NCBI RefSeq assembly: GCF_965363235.1
Contig: NC_134851.1
Location: 35,306,321 to 35,370,320 of the forward strand
DNA length: 64,000 bases
Reading direction: 5' to 3'
From: Mytilus galloprovincialis
Lineage: Eukaryota; Mollusca; Bivalvia; Mytilida; Mytilidae
The notes under the pieces are model-generated. The model was not told where the DNA came from. It made no database searches and saw only the letters and a list, made by a program, of their open reading frames with translations. Shown here piece by piece: positions 34,929 through 45,544 of this stretch. The first letter of the stretch is position 1, and the number at the start of each line of letters is the position of its first letter. Both the position numbers and the translations under genes were made by a program.

Positions 34929-35716
34929 ATAGGAAGAAAAATAAAAAAAATAAAATGTGTGGCGCTAATACGCTTCCGTAGTTTTAGTTTATTATCAGAT
35001 CATATGTACTTAAAAATGGAGACCAAGTCGTTTATTGGTACCCCGAATGAATAAAACCTTGCAAAACCAGTACATTTGTATAACAACTGAAATGGATTGC
35101 AGTTCATGAAAATACGGACTATTTTTTTATCAATATGGTATTCACTTGAGAGGAAGAATTTTCCAGACATGAAAACATCAGGGCCGTCGCTTACAAGTTT
35201 GTGCAAGGGTATACTTTACAATAGTGTTTCATGCTTTATAGAATAACTCTAGTGTAAACTGTTTTCTTTTATATTTCATATTAAGTGGTATGATCACGTT
35301 TATTTATAACAGAACTGTGTTTCATTAAGGTTTTAACATCACTTGTGTGGTTTTATGTCGACTGATTTCTGAGGAATATATTTAATTTTGCAAACAAAAA
35401 CTTTCATTATCAAAAGTCTTTTTTTTTTTAAATATATGTTTTATACTATTTACCTGTATTTACAAAGATGTACCTGTAATATTGGCGCAATTGAAAGGTT
35501 TTATTTTGGCACAAATGAAATATTGTTTGTGGCGCAAATGAAAGATTATTTTAGCGCAAATGAAATGCCAATTGGCGTAAAAGCAAAGCACCGGACAAAT
35601 GTTATAAACTCGTTCGTGTTTAGACAAACAACAAACAACTAAGTTGAAGTTGCTTAACTCACATGTACATTGTATTTCAGGTGTGAAAATTGTTTACACA
35701 TTATTGTTAACTTTTA

Positions 35717-35979
35717 GGGAGACCTCGGTGGTTGTGTGGCTTAAGTTGTCCACCTAAAGTACCTCTCAAGTCTTTCACACTTAGGTTTTACGTTCGAACC
35801 CCGGTTGCTGGTGCATTCGATTCTACTCTAAAATTACTAAGATTGTCAGTGTTCATGCCAAAGGTCTGTGCATGGTTTTCTCGGAACACTCGGGCTTCTT
35901 CGCCAATAGATAGAAATTAACTGTCATTAGTAATGCGTGTGGACTTATTCACCAATAAATCGATCAATCAATCAATTTA
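35717..35979 (+). mobile_element. tRNA-derived SINE
   Basis: An A-box-like TGGCTTAAGTTG and a B-box-like GTTCGAACCCC lie about 50-60 bp apart, as in a tRNA-derived RNA polymerase III promoter. A central block GGTTTTCTCGGAACACTCGG and CTTCTTCGCC follows, and the copy ends in an (ATCA)n tail. The central block is shared with the SINE at 37381-37603, and resembles the conserved domain of bivalve Meta-type SINEs as I remember them. Confidence 0.75.
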
Positions 35980-36429
35980 GATATCCAGCTGTTGACCTAT
36001 TTTTTTCCGCTTTATTGTCTCGTTAGCGTAATACAACATGTATTATTTATATAAATAACACATGTACATAGATGAGAGGGTGATGGAGACGATTGTTACC
36101 CCGGGAAGACATTGTCAATTAAGAAGGTTTTTTGGGTTTTTTTTTTACATTCTATGAAAAATTTCTGAGCCAAAATGTAGAATGTGAGCATTGAAAGTAA
36201 TTCGTTTTTGTAAATTTAATTATTGCTCTTTAAATCGTCGATTTTTGATTGGTCTGTACGAAAGGGTGACATTCAAAAAGTTGTCTCCTGCTCCGCCATG
36301 AGATACAGTTAATTGTCTTGCTCGTGTCAGCCAATCCAAAGTTGGCATTTTAACGTGAAGTATAATTATTTGATATGTTCATAACAAGAAAGTGTCGATA
36401 GTACACGGATGCCCCCACTCGCACTGTCA

Positions 36430-36650
36430 TTTCCTCAGCTTAGTGGACCACGAAACTGGAGTCAAAATTGTAAGTTTGGCATTAACATTAATTAGACAGA
36501 TTAAATCATAGGAATTATGTGTACTAAGTTTCAGATTGATTGAACTTGAATCAACTTCATTAAAAACTACTTTAAGCAAAACTTTGATATGTAGCGGGAC
36601 AGTCGGACGAACAAAAGGACGGACGCACATACCGTCAAACAAAATGGTCT
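36430..36650 (-). repeat. dispersed repeat with GGACGGACG end
   Basis: It contains AGTTTCAGATTGATTGAACT and ends in GGGACAGTCGGACGAAC and GGACGGACGCA. A related piece with a CGTC run lies on the opposite strand at 40690-40820. Confidence 0.5.
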
Positions 36651-37380
36651 AAGGTTTGGCATAAAATAAATATATGAAAATGATCAAATATCTTCCTCGA
36701 TCGAATACATCGTAACATTTTTTATTTTCCTGACTAGGTCAGTAATCCTACCGCGACAAATGACAAAAAAGACTGTAAATTTGTGATCAATTGAAAAAAT
36801 ACTTTATTTCATATAAGTGCTACGCACTTTACTGAACATATATTTCTTTTGCGACTGTTTTAATTTTGGTATAGATATTAAAAATATGTTTTTGTTTTTA
36901 TATTATTTTGCGATGAAAAAGGACTACCCATTGTCAAAGACAAATATTACCGGTCTATATGAAGACGAATGATTATAATCGTGGTCAAATTATATTTTAT
37001 ATTACCAAATTGGAAATCATAATTGCTATGCACTGCTGTGCTTTATGAATATTTTTATTTATGTAAACCACAAACACAGGAAACTCTTGTTTGAAATTAA
37101 CTAAAGGGAATTTTTTTTAGATATTATCTAAACAAATGTTTTGTCAAAACGTTCACTAAAATATTTAAAGAACAAAATTATACTTTTAAGATGAAACTTC
37201 CTCGTGAATGACGCATACAATATTTGGAATGATATATCTACGTATTCCTAAAATTAACTTCATCAGAATATTTGAACCCCTTCAAACAAAAATTTGTGAA
37301 CTTCGCTTTTCAAAGAGTTTCAATGAAATGAAATTAAAAAAAGAGAGAAAAATGCCACTTCAATGTGCATTAAAAAATGA

Positions 37381-37603
37381 GTAATTCTGTGTCAAAATTG
37401 TGACGGCCAGTTTTCATTGGTGGAGGAAGCCGAAGTGCCCGGAGAAAACCACCGACCTTCAATAGGAAAACAAACAATCCTAGTCAATTAAGATTGGAGT
37501 CGAGTGCACCCGCAAGGGCGGGGTTCGAACTGTCTACCTCACTGTTGACTGGCTACTGATAGCAGTAGTTACTTCTTGAACCAATCGGCCACCGAGGACC
37601 CTC
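37381..37603 (-). mobile_element. tRNA-derived SINE, reverse strand
   Basis: Read on the minus strand it starts CCTCGGTGGCCGATTGGTTC, has a B-box-like GTTCGAACCCCGCC, then GGTTTTCTCCGGGCACTTCG and GCTTCCTCCACCAATGAAAA. A partial relative of the central block is at 39555-39660 (reverse strand). Confidence 0.75.
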
Positions 37604-37704
37604 ATCTGTTTCTGAAATAAGCTTCATCCAATAAATGTATACGCTAGACCAACTAACTTTCAATTTAAAGTTAGGGGGAGAATTAGGACCAATTAAGGCA
37701 GCAA

Positions 37705-37925
37705 CCATTTGATTTTCTGGGGTCGGGGGGGGGGGGGGAGTGGGGGGGCTATGTTTTTTTTTCTGGACAAATTTTTTTTTTCGCGGCGAAAAACAATCTA
37801 TTTTTTTCGCGACAAGTCGAAAATATTTTTTTTCTTTTAATTTTAGCATTACATATAGTGGCAGCTGAGGGTGAAACAAACTGGAAACAAACTTTTTTTT
37901 CCAAAAAAAAACCGGTCAGTATTGT
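37705..37925 (+). repeat. repeat family E, copy 1 (poly-G head)
   Basis: GGCAGCAACCATTTGATTTT is followed by a long G run, then T-rich sequence and a block ending near GTGGCAGCTGAGGGTGAAAC. A second copy at 41813-41990 has the same head but the following block is inverted. Confidence 0.6.
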
Positions 37926-38439
37926 TGTGAAAATATGGCAGGTAATTAAAGTTCGTGTTTTGAAGCCGAAGTTTAACGATTGCCACCTGTTTGTCAACAA
38001 TTAACAAAAAGTCAACAAAAAAGCATGGAAATTGAGCACGTGTTTAACATGTAAATTCAGATAATAGTTTATTTTAAGGACATCCATGCGTATTGCGATC
38101 ACCAGATTTTTACGAGATGGGTCACACTGAGGTCACTTTGCATATGGAAAATATGTCGGGGGAATTGCTTCCTGGAAGGAAGGAAGCAATTAAAATAAAG
38201 TAAACTTCTTCTAAATATGAATAAATTAAAGAATTTTCTTCAGAAAAAAGTATATATACATAAGTTTTATAATGTTAACTATCCATTGAGTTATAAAAAA
38301 ACACATGCATTATTTTTTTAATTTGAGGTTTCTTATGACTTTAACAAAAAAAGAAGAGTTTTAAACAAGTTTTATATATTTTCATTAAATATTCAGTTCT
38401 TTAAAATTATGGACGTTTGAATGGTTTTACACTAGTAAT

Positions 38440-38590
38440 TTTTGGGGCCCTTTATACTTCGCTTACGGTGTGAGCCAACTTGGAAGCTTCGTGTTGAAGA
38501 CCGTACATTGATATATAATGGTTTACTTTTATGAATTGTGACTCGGATGGAGAGTTGTCTCTTTGGCACTCATACCACATCTTCCTATAA
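38440..38590 (-). repeat. dispersed repeat family A
   Basis: It contains GAAGACCGTACATTGATATA and ATGGAGAGTTGTCTCTTTGG, ending CATACCACATCTTCCT. The surrounding 37930-39700 region shows no supported gene. Confidence 0.65.
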
Positions 38591-39717
38591 CTAAGGACAA
38601 TAGCACAAGTTAAAAACTGAATGGTCTTTCCAATAATAACCTTTATTTTCCTTTTTTTTACATTTTTTACAACCTAAAATCAAATGATACCCATCGTCTA
38701 TTAAATATTTGTCCTGCGTGCGACATAAACCCATATTTCAATTAATGGTGCATTGTAACTTGCCTAGTCTGACACACAGGGGGGCCAGAAAAAATGTCGG
38801 ATTAAGAAGGGTGTCACAATACTCAGGTCGTTTTTCTGCAAGCATACAATGGGACTAGGATAATGTGTCGGTTAAAGCAGGATGTTTGAATACTAAGACG
38901 TCGGATTAGACAGGTTACACTGTACTATTATATCTATGAGTTTTAGTTTAAACATATTTATTTATTTCTGGATTAGGAAACAAGTTTTGTAACTTATATA
39001 AATCCCTTTCTACTTTGCGGGTGCGAGTGCTGCCTTGTAGCGGCATTAGCCTGCTCTTTTTCAAAATCTACAAGGGTGTCTTTAACGTGCAAGAGATATG
39101 ACTCTCTCTTGACACGGGTCAGCCATTTATCGGCCCCTTCCGACGGACTATCATCGTTTCCACAAGACCGATATCTATCCATTTTGACAGCTAATTTCAT
39201 CTTTGAAATTGAATATAAACAGTATTTGCAAATGAAGATTTGTATATATAATATGTTCACACTGGGATCTAGTTAAAGTTGCAATCCATAAGGATCATAA
39301 ATAAATCTATCATATGCCTCTTATATATACTTAATTGAACAACTCAACTGGAACGACAATTTTGATCTAAACCTATAAAAAATAAAAATCTTCCTACTTG
39401 ACATTAATTTACAGATATTTGCACACTGTATTTAGTACTCATCTCAGACTGTTTTAGAGTGTTCAGCGGGTGTTATTTACACGTGCTATGCTCATAATGT
39501 TGAACTATGAAAATATTGATTGTTCGGATTAAAAGCAACTTTCAGCACACTTTCGCTACTTTATTGTGGCCAGTTTCTATTGGTGGAGGAAGCCCAAGTA
39601 CCTAGAGAAATACCACTTACTTGCGACAAGAAAATTGTTAATCCTACGATTCTACTCTTACACACCGTGCCACAAGCTTTATTCGAATATTGTTGCTACA
39701 TGTAAGCAAGTGCTTAA

Positions 39718-39848
39718 TGTACGTAAACTACATAGACTCGACCAATGGTGTGCTACATGTACATAAACTACACAGACTCGACCAACGGTGTGCTACATGT
39801 ACATAAACTACACAGACTCGACCAAAGATGTGCTACATGTACATAAAA
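39718..39848 (+). repeat. 40-bp tandem repeat, three copies
   Basis: The unit contains CACAGACTCGACCAACGGTG and TGCTACATGTACATAAACTA, repeated with a 40-bp period (CAGACTCG or TAGACTCG at 39733, 39773 and 39813). Only a few bases differ. Confidence 0.85.
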
Positions 39849-40447
39849 AGGAAATTACTTGAAATTGGTGAACCATAATATTTAGAGTGACTGTAGATGA
39901 AATGTTTTGTCCTGGCACATGGAAATATCTACATGTAAATGAACAAGACATTTAGACTGAAAGTCTAAATGTCGGACATAACGTTAGACTAAAGTATATT
40001 TCCTATGGCTTTAGCTTCAAATTCAACTAGAACACACCCGCGAAATCGCGGGCATATATAGCTGTGGACTGTTGTAGGATGATTTTTTATAAAAGATATT
40101 ATGTATAGAGAATTTAATAAAAGGTATCAAAAGCCCTCTCCCTTTTTCCAAAGTCCGATATTTGTTTCCTTTCTGTTAAATTCAATTATTTCTCTTGTGT
40201 CTGGTCTCAGACCACAATTACTCTTCTCCTTTGCTACAATGCTTCTTTGGGTAAAAGTCAAATCAAATTAAAAATTTGCACCATTTCAAACATGAAATAA
40301 ATGGAACTGCTTATATATAGACCATTATTAGTCTAATAAAATATGCATTTAGGGAAATCCATCAGTGTTTTTTTTTTTCTTTTGAGAGCCTTTTTAACTT
40401 GCCAATGGTAGGATATGAATCATGTATAAATGACTAAGAATAATTTG

Positions 40448-40625
40448 AGGGGTGATCGGAGGGGTCCTGATCCCGAAATCCCGGGCTTAAAACCATGAAA
40501 TCCCGAGATGCAGAATTTATAGAAATGCATATCCCGAAATCGAAAAGTATATTCCTGGATCCCGTAAGGATCAATCCCCAAATCCAGAGCTTAAAAACAA
40601 CCGATCCCGACGCCCCGAAAAAGTC
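40448..40625 (+). repeat. dispersed repeat family D (ATCCCG-rich)
   Basis: It contains repeated AAATCCCGAGNTNAAAA-type phrases. A reverse-strand copy lies at about 50343-50560 (TTTTTAAGCTCGGGATTTC) and a weak relative at about 48430-48490. Non-coding. Confidence 0.6.
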
Positions 40626-40845
40626 CCTGCCTACTTCTTATCTCTGCCTTACTTTCATTTTTGGCAAATCACTATTTTCCCTTTCAACAATAAATTTTTA
40701 TGCCCCATTTGTGGGCATTTTGATTTCTAGTCTGTACATCCGTTCATTTGTTCGTCCGTCCGTCCGTCCGTCCGTGTCTGTCCCGCTTCAGGTTAAAGTT
40801 TTTGGTCGAGGTAGTTTTAGATGAACTTGAGCATTTTTTCTTTTT

Positions 40846-41520
40846 CTTATTTTAATATATATGCAAGTGGTATGACCCCTTAATTAGTAAACATTTCAAA
40901 GAAAACAGTAGACAGAACCAGGGCCGACTTTCTATATACTAACATACTAAAATAGAAAGTCCCTGACAGAATACAGAGAGTCTCTATATATTAAAGTAGT
41001 ATAATCGTAGTTTACATGTAGATAAACGCGAAAAATAATTGTCTTCTCTAAGGAGGTATAATTTTTGTGGTTTTTGCGATCTAAACACCATGATATGAAA
41101 CGCGAAAAATAATTGTCCCTCTAAGGAGGTATAATCGTTGTGATTCTTGCGATGTAAACACCATGATATGGAGAACTGAAAGTCTTATTTTTTTTCCATT
41201 TTTGTTATCCATCATACGATTGATTGTACTTGTGCCAAATGTTTTACTTATTTTAATATATATACAACTGGTATGACCCCTTAAATAGTAAACATTCCAA
41301 AGAAAACAGTAGACAGAATACAGAGAGTCTCTATATATTAAAGTAGTATAATCGTAGTTTATATGTAGATAAACGCGAACAATAATTGTCCTCTTTAAGG
41401 AGGTATAATAGTTGTGGTTCTTGAGATCTAAACAGCATGATATGGAGAACGCTCTGATTGGCTTATCTATTTTTCATTTTTCATTTTTGTTATCTATCAT
41501 ACGATTGGTTGTATTTGTGC
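40846..41520 (+). repeat. tandem duplication with 400-bp offset
   Basis: The block from 40846 is repeated from 41246 (CTTATTTTAATATATATGCA / ...TACA, then TGGTATGACCCCTTAA). Shared internal phrases include AAAGAAAACAGTAGACAGAA and AGTAGTATAATCGTAGTTTA. The first copy has an extra internal repeat of a GAGGTATAAT-containing segment. Confidence 0.8.
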
Positions 41521-41812
41521 ATCTTTCAAACCGGAAGTCTTGTCTATGACTAAAAGTCAGTCCGATGACGGAATCATATCCGGACTCCTTTTTTGTCGTT
41601 TTTCTCCCAAAATAATTCAATCTAAATAATCATAATAATGGAGTCTTATAAAATTTCAATTACTTTTTAACAGTTTTTAAGAACTTCAACTTGTCAATGA
41701 TAAAGCTATCAAAAGTCAAGAGAGAATATTTTCCCGCCAAAATTTCAATGGCTCATATCTCGAAAACAAGCACGGTGACCTATATATTTTTTTCGCTCTT
41801 TGGATTCCTTTA

Positions 41813-41990
41813 GGCAGCAACCATTTGATTTTCTGGGGGGGGGGGGGGGGGGTATGGTTTTTTTTTGAAAAAAAAAATTGTTTGTTTCACCCTCAGCTGC
41901 CACTATATGTAATGCTAAAATTGAAAGAAAAAAATTGTTTTCAATTTGTCGCGGGCGAAAAAAAAAATTGTCCAGAAAAAAAAAACTTTT
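41813..41990 (+). repeat. repeat family E, copy 2 (inverted body)
   Basis: It shares the head GGCAGCAACCATTTGATTTT and a G run with 37705-37925. The body (CACCCTCAGCTGCCACTATA through TGTCCAGAAAA) is in the opposite orientation. Confidence 0.6.
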
Positions 41991-42159
41991 TTAAAGTTCA
42001 ACAGCAATATGTGTCATTATTTCATATCGGTTGAGAATAAGATGCTCTTATTGGATAAAAAGGGGTCACTTGGCATTCATTATTCTTCAGTAATAAATTC
42101 CATCGGTCATTAACAGAAAAAACGGACCAGAAAACCGGTCGTTAACGAACTTTTACATG

Positions 42160-42282
42160 ATAATGACCGGTGGGGCGTGCTTTCCGTCTGATATTGACCG
42201 TTGGGCGTGGTTTCCGTCTGATAATGACCGCTAGGGCGTGATTTCTCTGTTAATGACAGGTGGAGCGTGGTTTCTCTGTTTA
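42160..42282 (+). repeat. 30-bp tandem repeat, four diverged copies
   Basis: Units read ATAATGACCGGTGGGGCGTG plus CTTTCCGTCTG, with later units drifting toward TTTCTCTGTT. The ATAATGACC motif also occurs in the nearby hairpin at 42554-42738. Confidence 0.75.
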
Positions 42283-42553
42283 GAGAGATTTACCTTTTAT
42301 GAAACATGTTCCTGATTTTAATATTATATTTAAGTTGTTGAATTGTTTATTTAATATATGTTTTCGTTCAATATAAAATGAAAGATAACTTGATTAATAT
42401 TCATATACTGAAAAATTGCACTAAAATAAATGGCAGTATTACTACGGCTGGTCTTCACTCTTTGTCATAGAAATCGTGCAACTACTCGAGTTCGCTTTAG
42501 GCATTTTGAATTTACGAGAATTATCCAAAACAAGGTTTATCAATGAAATAAAC

Positions 42554-42738
42554 ATAATAGTTCTTGAAAAACTGGTCATTATCGTGATACATGGACTGCC
42601 CGTAGGACAGTGGTATTGACTGCGACAGCGATAATGACCTTGCCTTTGGCTCAGTCATTATCACTATCTTAGTCAATACCACTGTCCTGTGGGCAGTCCA
42701 TATATCACGATAATGACCAGTTTTTCAAGAACTATTAT
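42554..42738. mobile_element. foldback hairpin, about 85-bp arms
   Basis: The left arm starts ATAATAGTTCTTGAAAAACT and the right arm ends with its complement. Inner blocks (GGACTGCCCGTAGGACAGTG, GCGATAATGAC) also pair. The loop is about 15 bp near 42640-42655. Non-coding and probably a MITE. Confidence 0.75.
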
Positions 42739-42870
42739 ATAATTCGTGTAGTCAGCTTTACCAAAATTTGGTTCAGTGGGTATTACTCTTAGCTTTGATG
42801 TCTTGCTTAAAATTTGATAATAATTATTTCAAAAGGAAAGACTCTACACATATTTTTCAACATGTATACT

Positions 42871-43494
42871 TTAAGGGCATACGATACAATCACAGGGGAG
42901 GTAATGACGTTGCTAACGTAAAATGTTTTTTTCGCGACGTCAAGCTGTGACATATCGGGAAAAGATGCATTTTTCGACTGATTTTTATCATTCAAACCGA
43001 TTTAATTTGAAAACGAGTGCATGGACCAACGACATTTTGTTTCATTTTGCAGAGAAATTATGTAGACCAAATTTTATAAAACTGTAAATAGTGCATTTTT
43101 TTTTTTTTTTAATTTTGATAACTGATATACAGCAAAAAATGACGTTTTTATTCTCAATTCATGACCATTTCATGAATATGAGTTATTCTGAATCAATTGT
43201 GCATACATTTTTAAGATACTTATAAAATACAGAAATTACAAATTATTTAACAAAAAACAATTTAAGTTTATCTTTTAAAACAAAAAAGTTATGTCTTTCT
43301 TTCGAAAGGAAAAATACGGCCCCAATCCGATTTTTGAGCAAATATACAAAATTTCGACCTCGATTAACTCAAAAAGTAGCACATGAAGGTATATTTGTTT
43401 TTACATATTTAATTTGATCAGGCAAGAAATAACCTATATGGAAATTTTCATCAAACTGTAAATACGGGATCAAAACTGTATCGTATGCCCTTAA
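42871..43494. mobile_element. TTAA-flanked MITE, about 620 bp
   Basis: The ends are TTAAGGGCATACGATACA and TGTATCGTATGCCCTTAA, exact 18-bp inverted repeats including a TTAA at each edge (42871-42874 and 43491-43494). TTAA target duplication is typical of piggyBac and Kolobok elements. No transposase is present, so it is a non-autonomous derivative. Confidence 0.8.
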
Positions 43495-43657
43495 AAATAC
43501 TAAACCTAATGTGCAATTTTGATTCTTTCACTTTTTGAAAGTTTGATTTTTTAAATGTTTGATTAAGATATAAAAAATACAAAAGGGGGTGAAAAGAGGG
43601 GTACCTTTAACTGATACTTAAAAGTTAATGTTTAAAATAAAACCACAGCCAGACAGT

Positions 43658-43891
43658 TGTAAATAGTTATCAAAGGTACCAGGATTATAATTTAGTACGC
43701 CGACGCGCGTTTTGTCTACATAAGACTCATCAGTGACGCTCATATCAAAATATTTATCAAGCCAAACAAGTACGAAGTTGAAAAGCATTGAGGATCCAAA
43801 ATTCCAAAAAAATTGTGCCAAATACGGCTAAGGTAATCTATTCCTAGGATAAGAAAATCCTTAGTTTTTCGAAAAAATTAAAGTTTTGTAA
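43658..43891 (-). repeat. family B repeat, long copy 1
   Basis: About 234 bp, nearly identical to 44012-44244. It contains TTAGTACGCCGACGCGCGTT and ACTCATCAGTGACGCTCATA. The two copies are direct repeats with a 354-bp offset. Confidence 0.85.
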
Positions 43892-44011
43892 ACAGGAAAT
43901 TTATAAAAATGACCACACAATTGATATTCATGTCAACACCGAAGTGCTGACTACTGGGTTGGTGATACCCTCGGGATGAAACGTCCACCAGCAGTGGCAT
44001 CGACCCAGTGG

Positions 44012-44244
44012 TGTAAATAGTTATCAAAGGTACCAGGATTATAATTTAGTACGCCGACGCGCGTTTCGTCTACATAAGACTCATCAGTGACGCTCATATC
44101 AAAATATTTATCAAGCCAAACAGGTACGAAGTTGAAGAGCATTGAGGATCCAAAATTCCAAAAAAATGTGCCAAATATGGCTAAGGTAATCTATTCCTGG
44201 GATAAGAAAATCCTTAGTTTTTCGAAAAAATTAAAGTTTTGTAA
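44012..44244 (-). repeat. family B repeat, long copy 2
   Basis: This is the second of the paired copies; it differs from 43658-43891 by roughly ten scattered bases. The 120 bp between them contain no further copy. Confidence 0.85.
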
Positions 44245-44486
44245 GCGGTGAAAAATTGGATAACAAAATAAATTCGTTTTAGAACAAGACTCACGGCTCT
44301 GATAATGACCATTTTACTTGCTGGTTTTCCAAGCACCAATATTTTTGTAGTAACAGTAAAAACTAATCAACTCGCAGTAGGTCAAATAGAATGGTTGGGT
44401 CGAGTATGTATTTATATGTTTTCTTCTGAACCTTAAGCAATAAAATGGCTCATTAAACGTTGTATATATTAGCGGCAATAAGTGAA

Positions 44487-44925
44487 ATTAGGCATTAAGC
44501 TTAAATCCTAGGCAATAAGCTAACGCCTAGGCATAAAGTTATTGCCTGAAATTTTCAGGCATTAAGCTTATTACCTGAAATCTGATGACGATAAAACGGG
44601 AGACAGTGCAATAGTCGGTGTCACAGTTCAACAACTTGTGATAACAAATGATTTTAACACTAATTTCTATCAATTTTCATATTTTATAAGTAATATTTGA
44701 TAAGTTTTAATATAAAAACATATTTTATCTGTGATTTTATTTCCAGTAGATGACATTTTAAACTTCAGTTCTCGTAATGCTTTTATGTAACAAATTTGTT
44801 TATTTAATTGAATAAATGTCTTATTTACTCGCATTTAATTTTTAGGCAATAAGCTTAATGCCTGGACACATTTTTCAGGATTTAAGCTTAAATCCTAGGA
44901 TTTAAGACTTATGCCTAACATCATT
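44487..44925. repeat. palindrome-bearing element (AGGCATTAAGC type)
   Basis: Both ends carry runs of short palindromes: GGCATTAAGCTTAAATCC, AATCCTAGG and AGGCAATAAGC on the left (44487-44580), and TTAGGCAATAAGCTTAATGC, CAGGATTTAAGC and ATCCTAGGAT on the right (44838-44925). The outermost parts pair in inverted orientation (TTAGGCATTAAG against CTTATGCCTAA). The AT-rich interior has no gene. Target duplication not resolved. Confidence 0.6.
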
Positions 44926-45102
44926 TAACAGTCTCCGGGACAAGTTTGCAATTCCGCTGAGTGCAAAAGTTGTCACCTTAATTTTTGGAGTTAAGTCAAA
45001 ACAAAGTTGATAACTTGGTTGGTATTGGTTCCCTGATATTTGTCCTAAATTTTTTTGGATCTAGCACCACTGTTGAAAAAGTTATGCCCCTTTTTTCAAC
45101 AA

Positions 45103-45530
45103 TTTCCTCAGAGGAAAAGTACTTTTCCTCAAGGGAAATCAAATTTCCCTGAAGAAAAAAGATTTTTCCTCAAGGGAAATTGTTTTTTCCTCAAGGGAAA
45201 AAGATTTCCCTTAGGGAATTTGCTGCATAATTATTTCCTTTGAGGAAATTCTATTTCCTTAGAGGAAATTCTTTTTCCTTAGAGGAAATTCTTTTTCCTT
45301 TGAGGAAATTTGCAGCTTCAAATTTTCCTTGGAGGAAATACTTTTTCCTGTGAGGAAATTTGTAGCTTCAAATTTTCCTTGGAGGAAATACTTTTTCCTG
45401 TGAGGAAATTTTTGACAAACACTTTTCCTTGGAGGAAAATTCAAGACAACAAATTTCCTCTAGGGAAATCATTGTTCTTCAAATTTCCTCTAAGGAAATT
45501 TCTGAAGATCAAATTTCCCTTAAGGAAATG
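45103..45530. repeat. array of about 18 TTTCC/GGAAA palindromes
   Basis: In 428 bp there are about 18 imperfect palindromes of the form TTTCCTTNGAGGAAA or TTTCCTCAAGGGAAA, separated by 3-20 bp of variable spacer. A longer duplicated segment (GAGGAAATTTGNAGCTTCAA) shows local tandem growth. Open frames on both strands across it are by-products. Confidence 0.85.
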
Positions 45531-45544
45531 TTTTCCCTTATTTT

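Larger units (their letters stand above)
33395..34980. mobile_element. inner element with long TIRs made of 20-bp palindromic repeats
   Basis: Both ends begin TACGGAAGCGTATTAGCGCC, followed by ACACATT, a T-rich run and TTCCTATGTTTGCG, in inverted orientation. The TIRs then run into arrays of a 20-bp unit (8 copies left, 15 copies right). GTTTTA flanks both sides (33389-33394 and 34981-34986), a 6-bp target duplication. The centre (33650-34600) holds a family A repeat copy and an 88-codon minus-strand frame of unknown meaning. The TACGG end and 6-bp duplication recall the IS3EU superfamily as I remember it; that link is inference. Confidence 0.78.
33078..35594. mobile_element. outer inverted-repeat element with CATTTGCGCC subrepeats
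   Basis: The left terminal region (33078-33194) carries four CATTTGCGCC motifs. The right terminal region (about 35475-35594) carries the same motifs inverted. The ends align as GGGGCCTCTTGCATTTGCGCC against the complement of GGCGTAAAAGCAAAGCACCGG, with mismatches. ACAAAT flanks both sides (33072-33077 and 35595-35600), a clean 6-bp target duplication. No transposase is encoded, so it is non-autonomous. A second element (33395-34980) is inserted inside it, leaving about 930 bp of the outer element. Confidence 0.75.

Noticed and set aside
33443-35054. Frames reading RYNAKGL or RYIAKVC repeats
   Set aside because: They translate the 20-bp arrays and have no independent support.
39076-39276. 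Overlapping plus and minus frames of 66-88 codons
   Set aside because: No recognisable domain, no splice context, and both strands are open over the same bases, so chance is likely.
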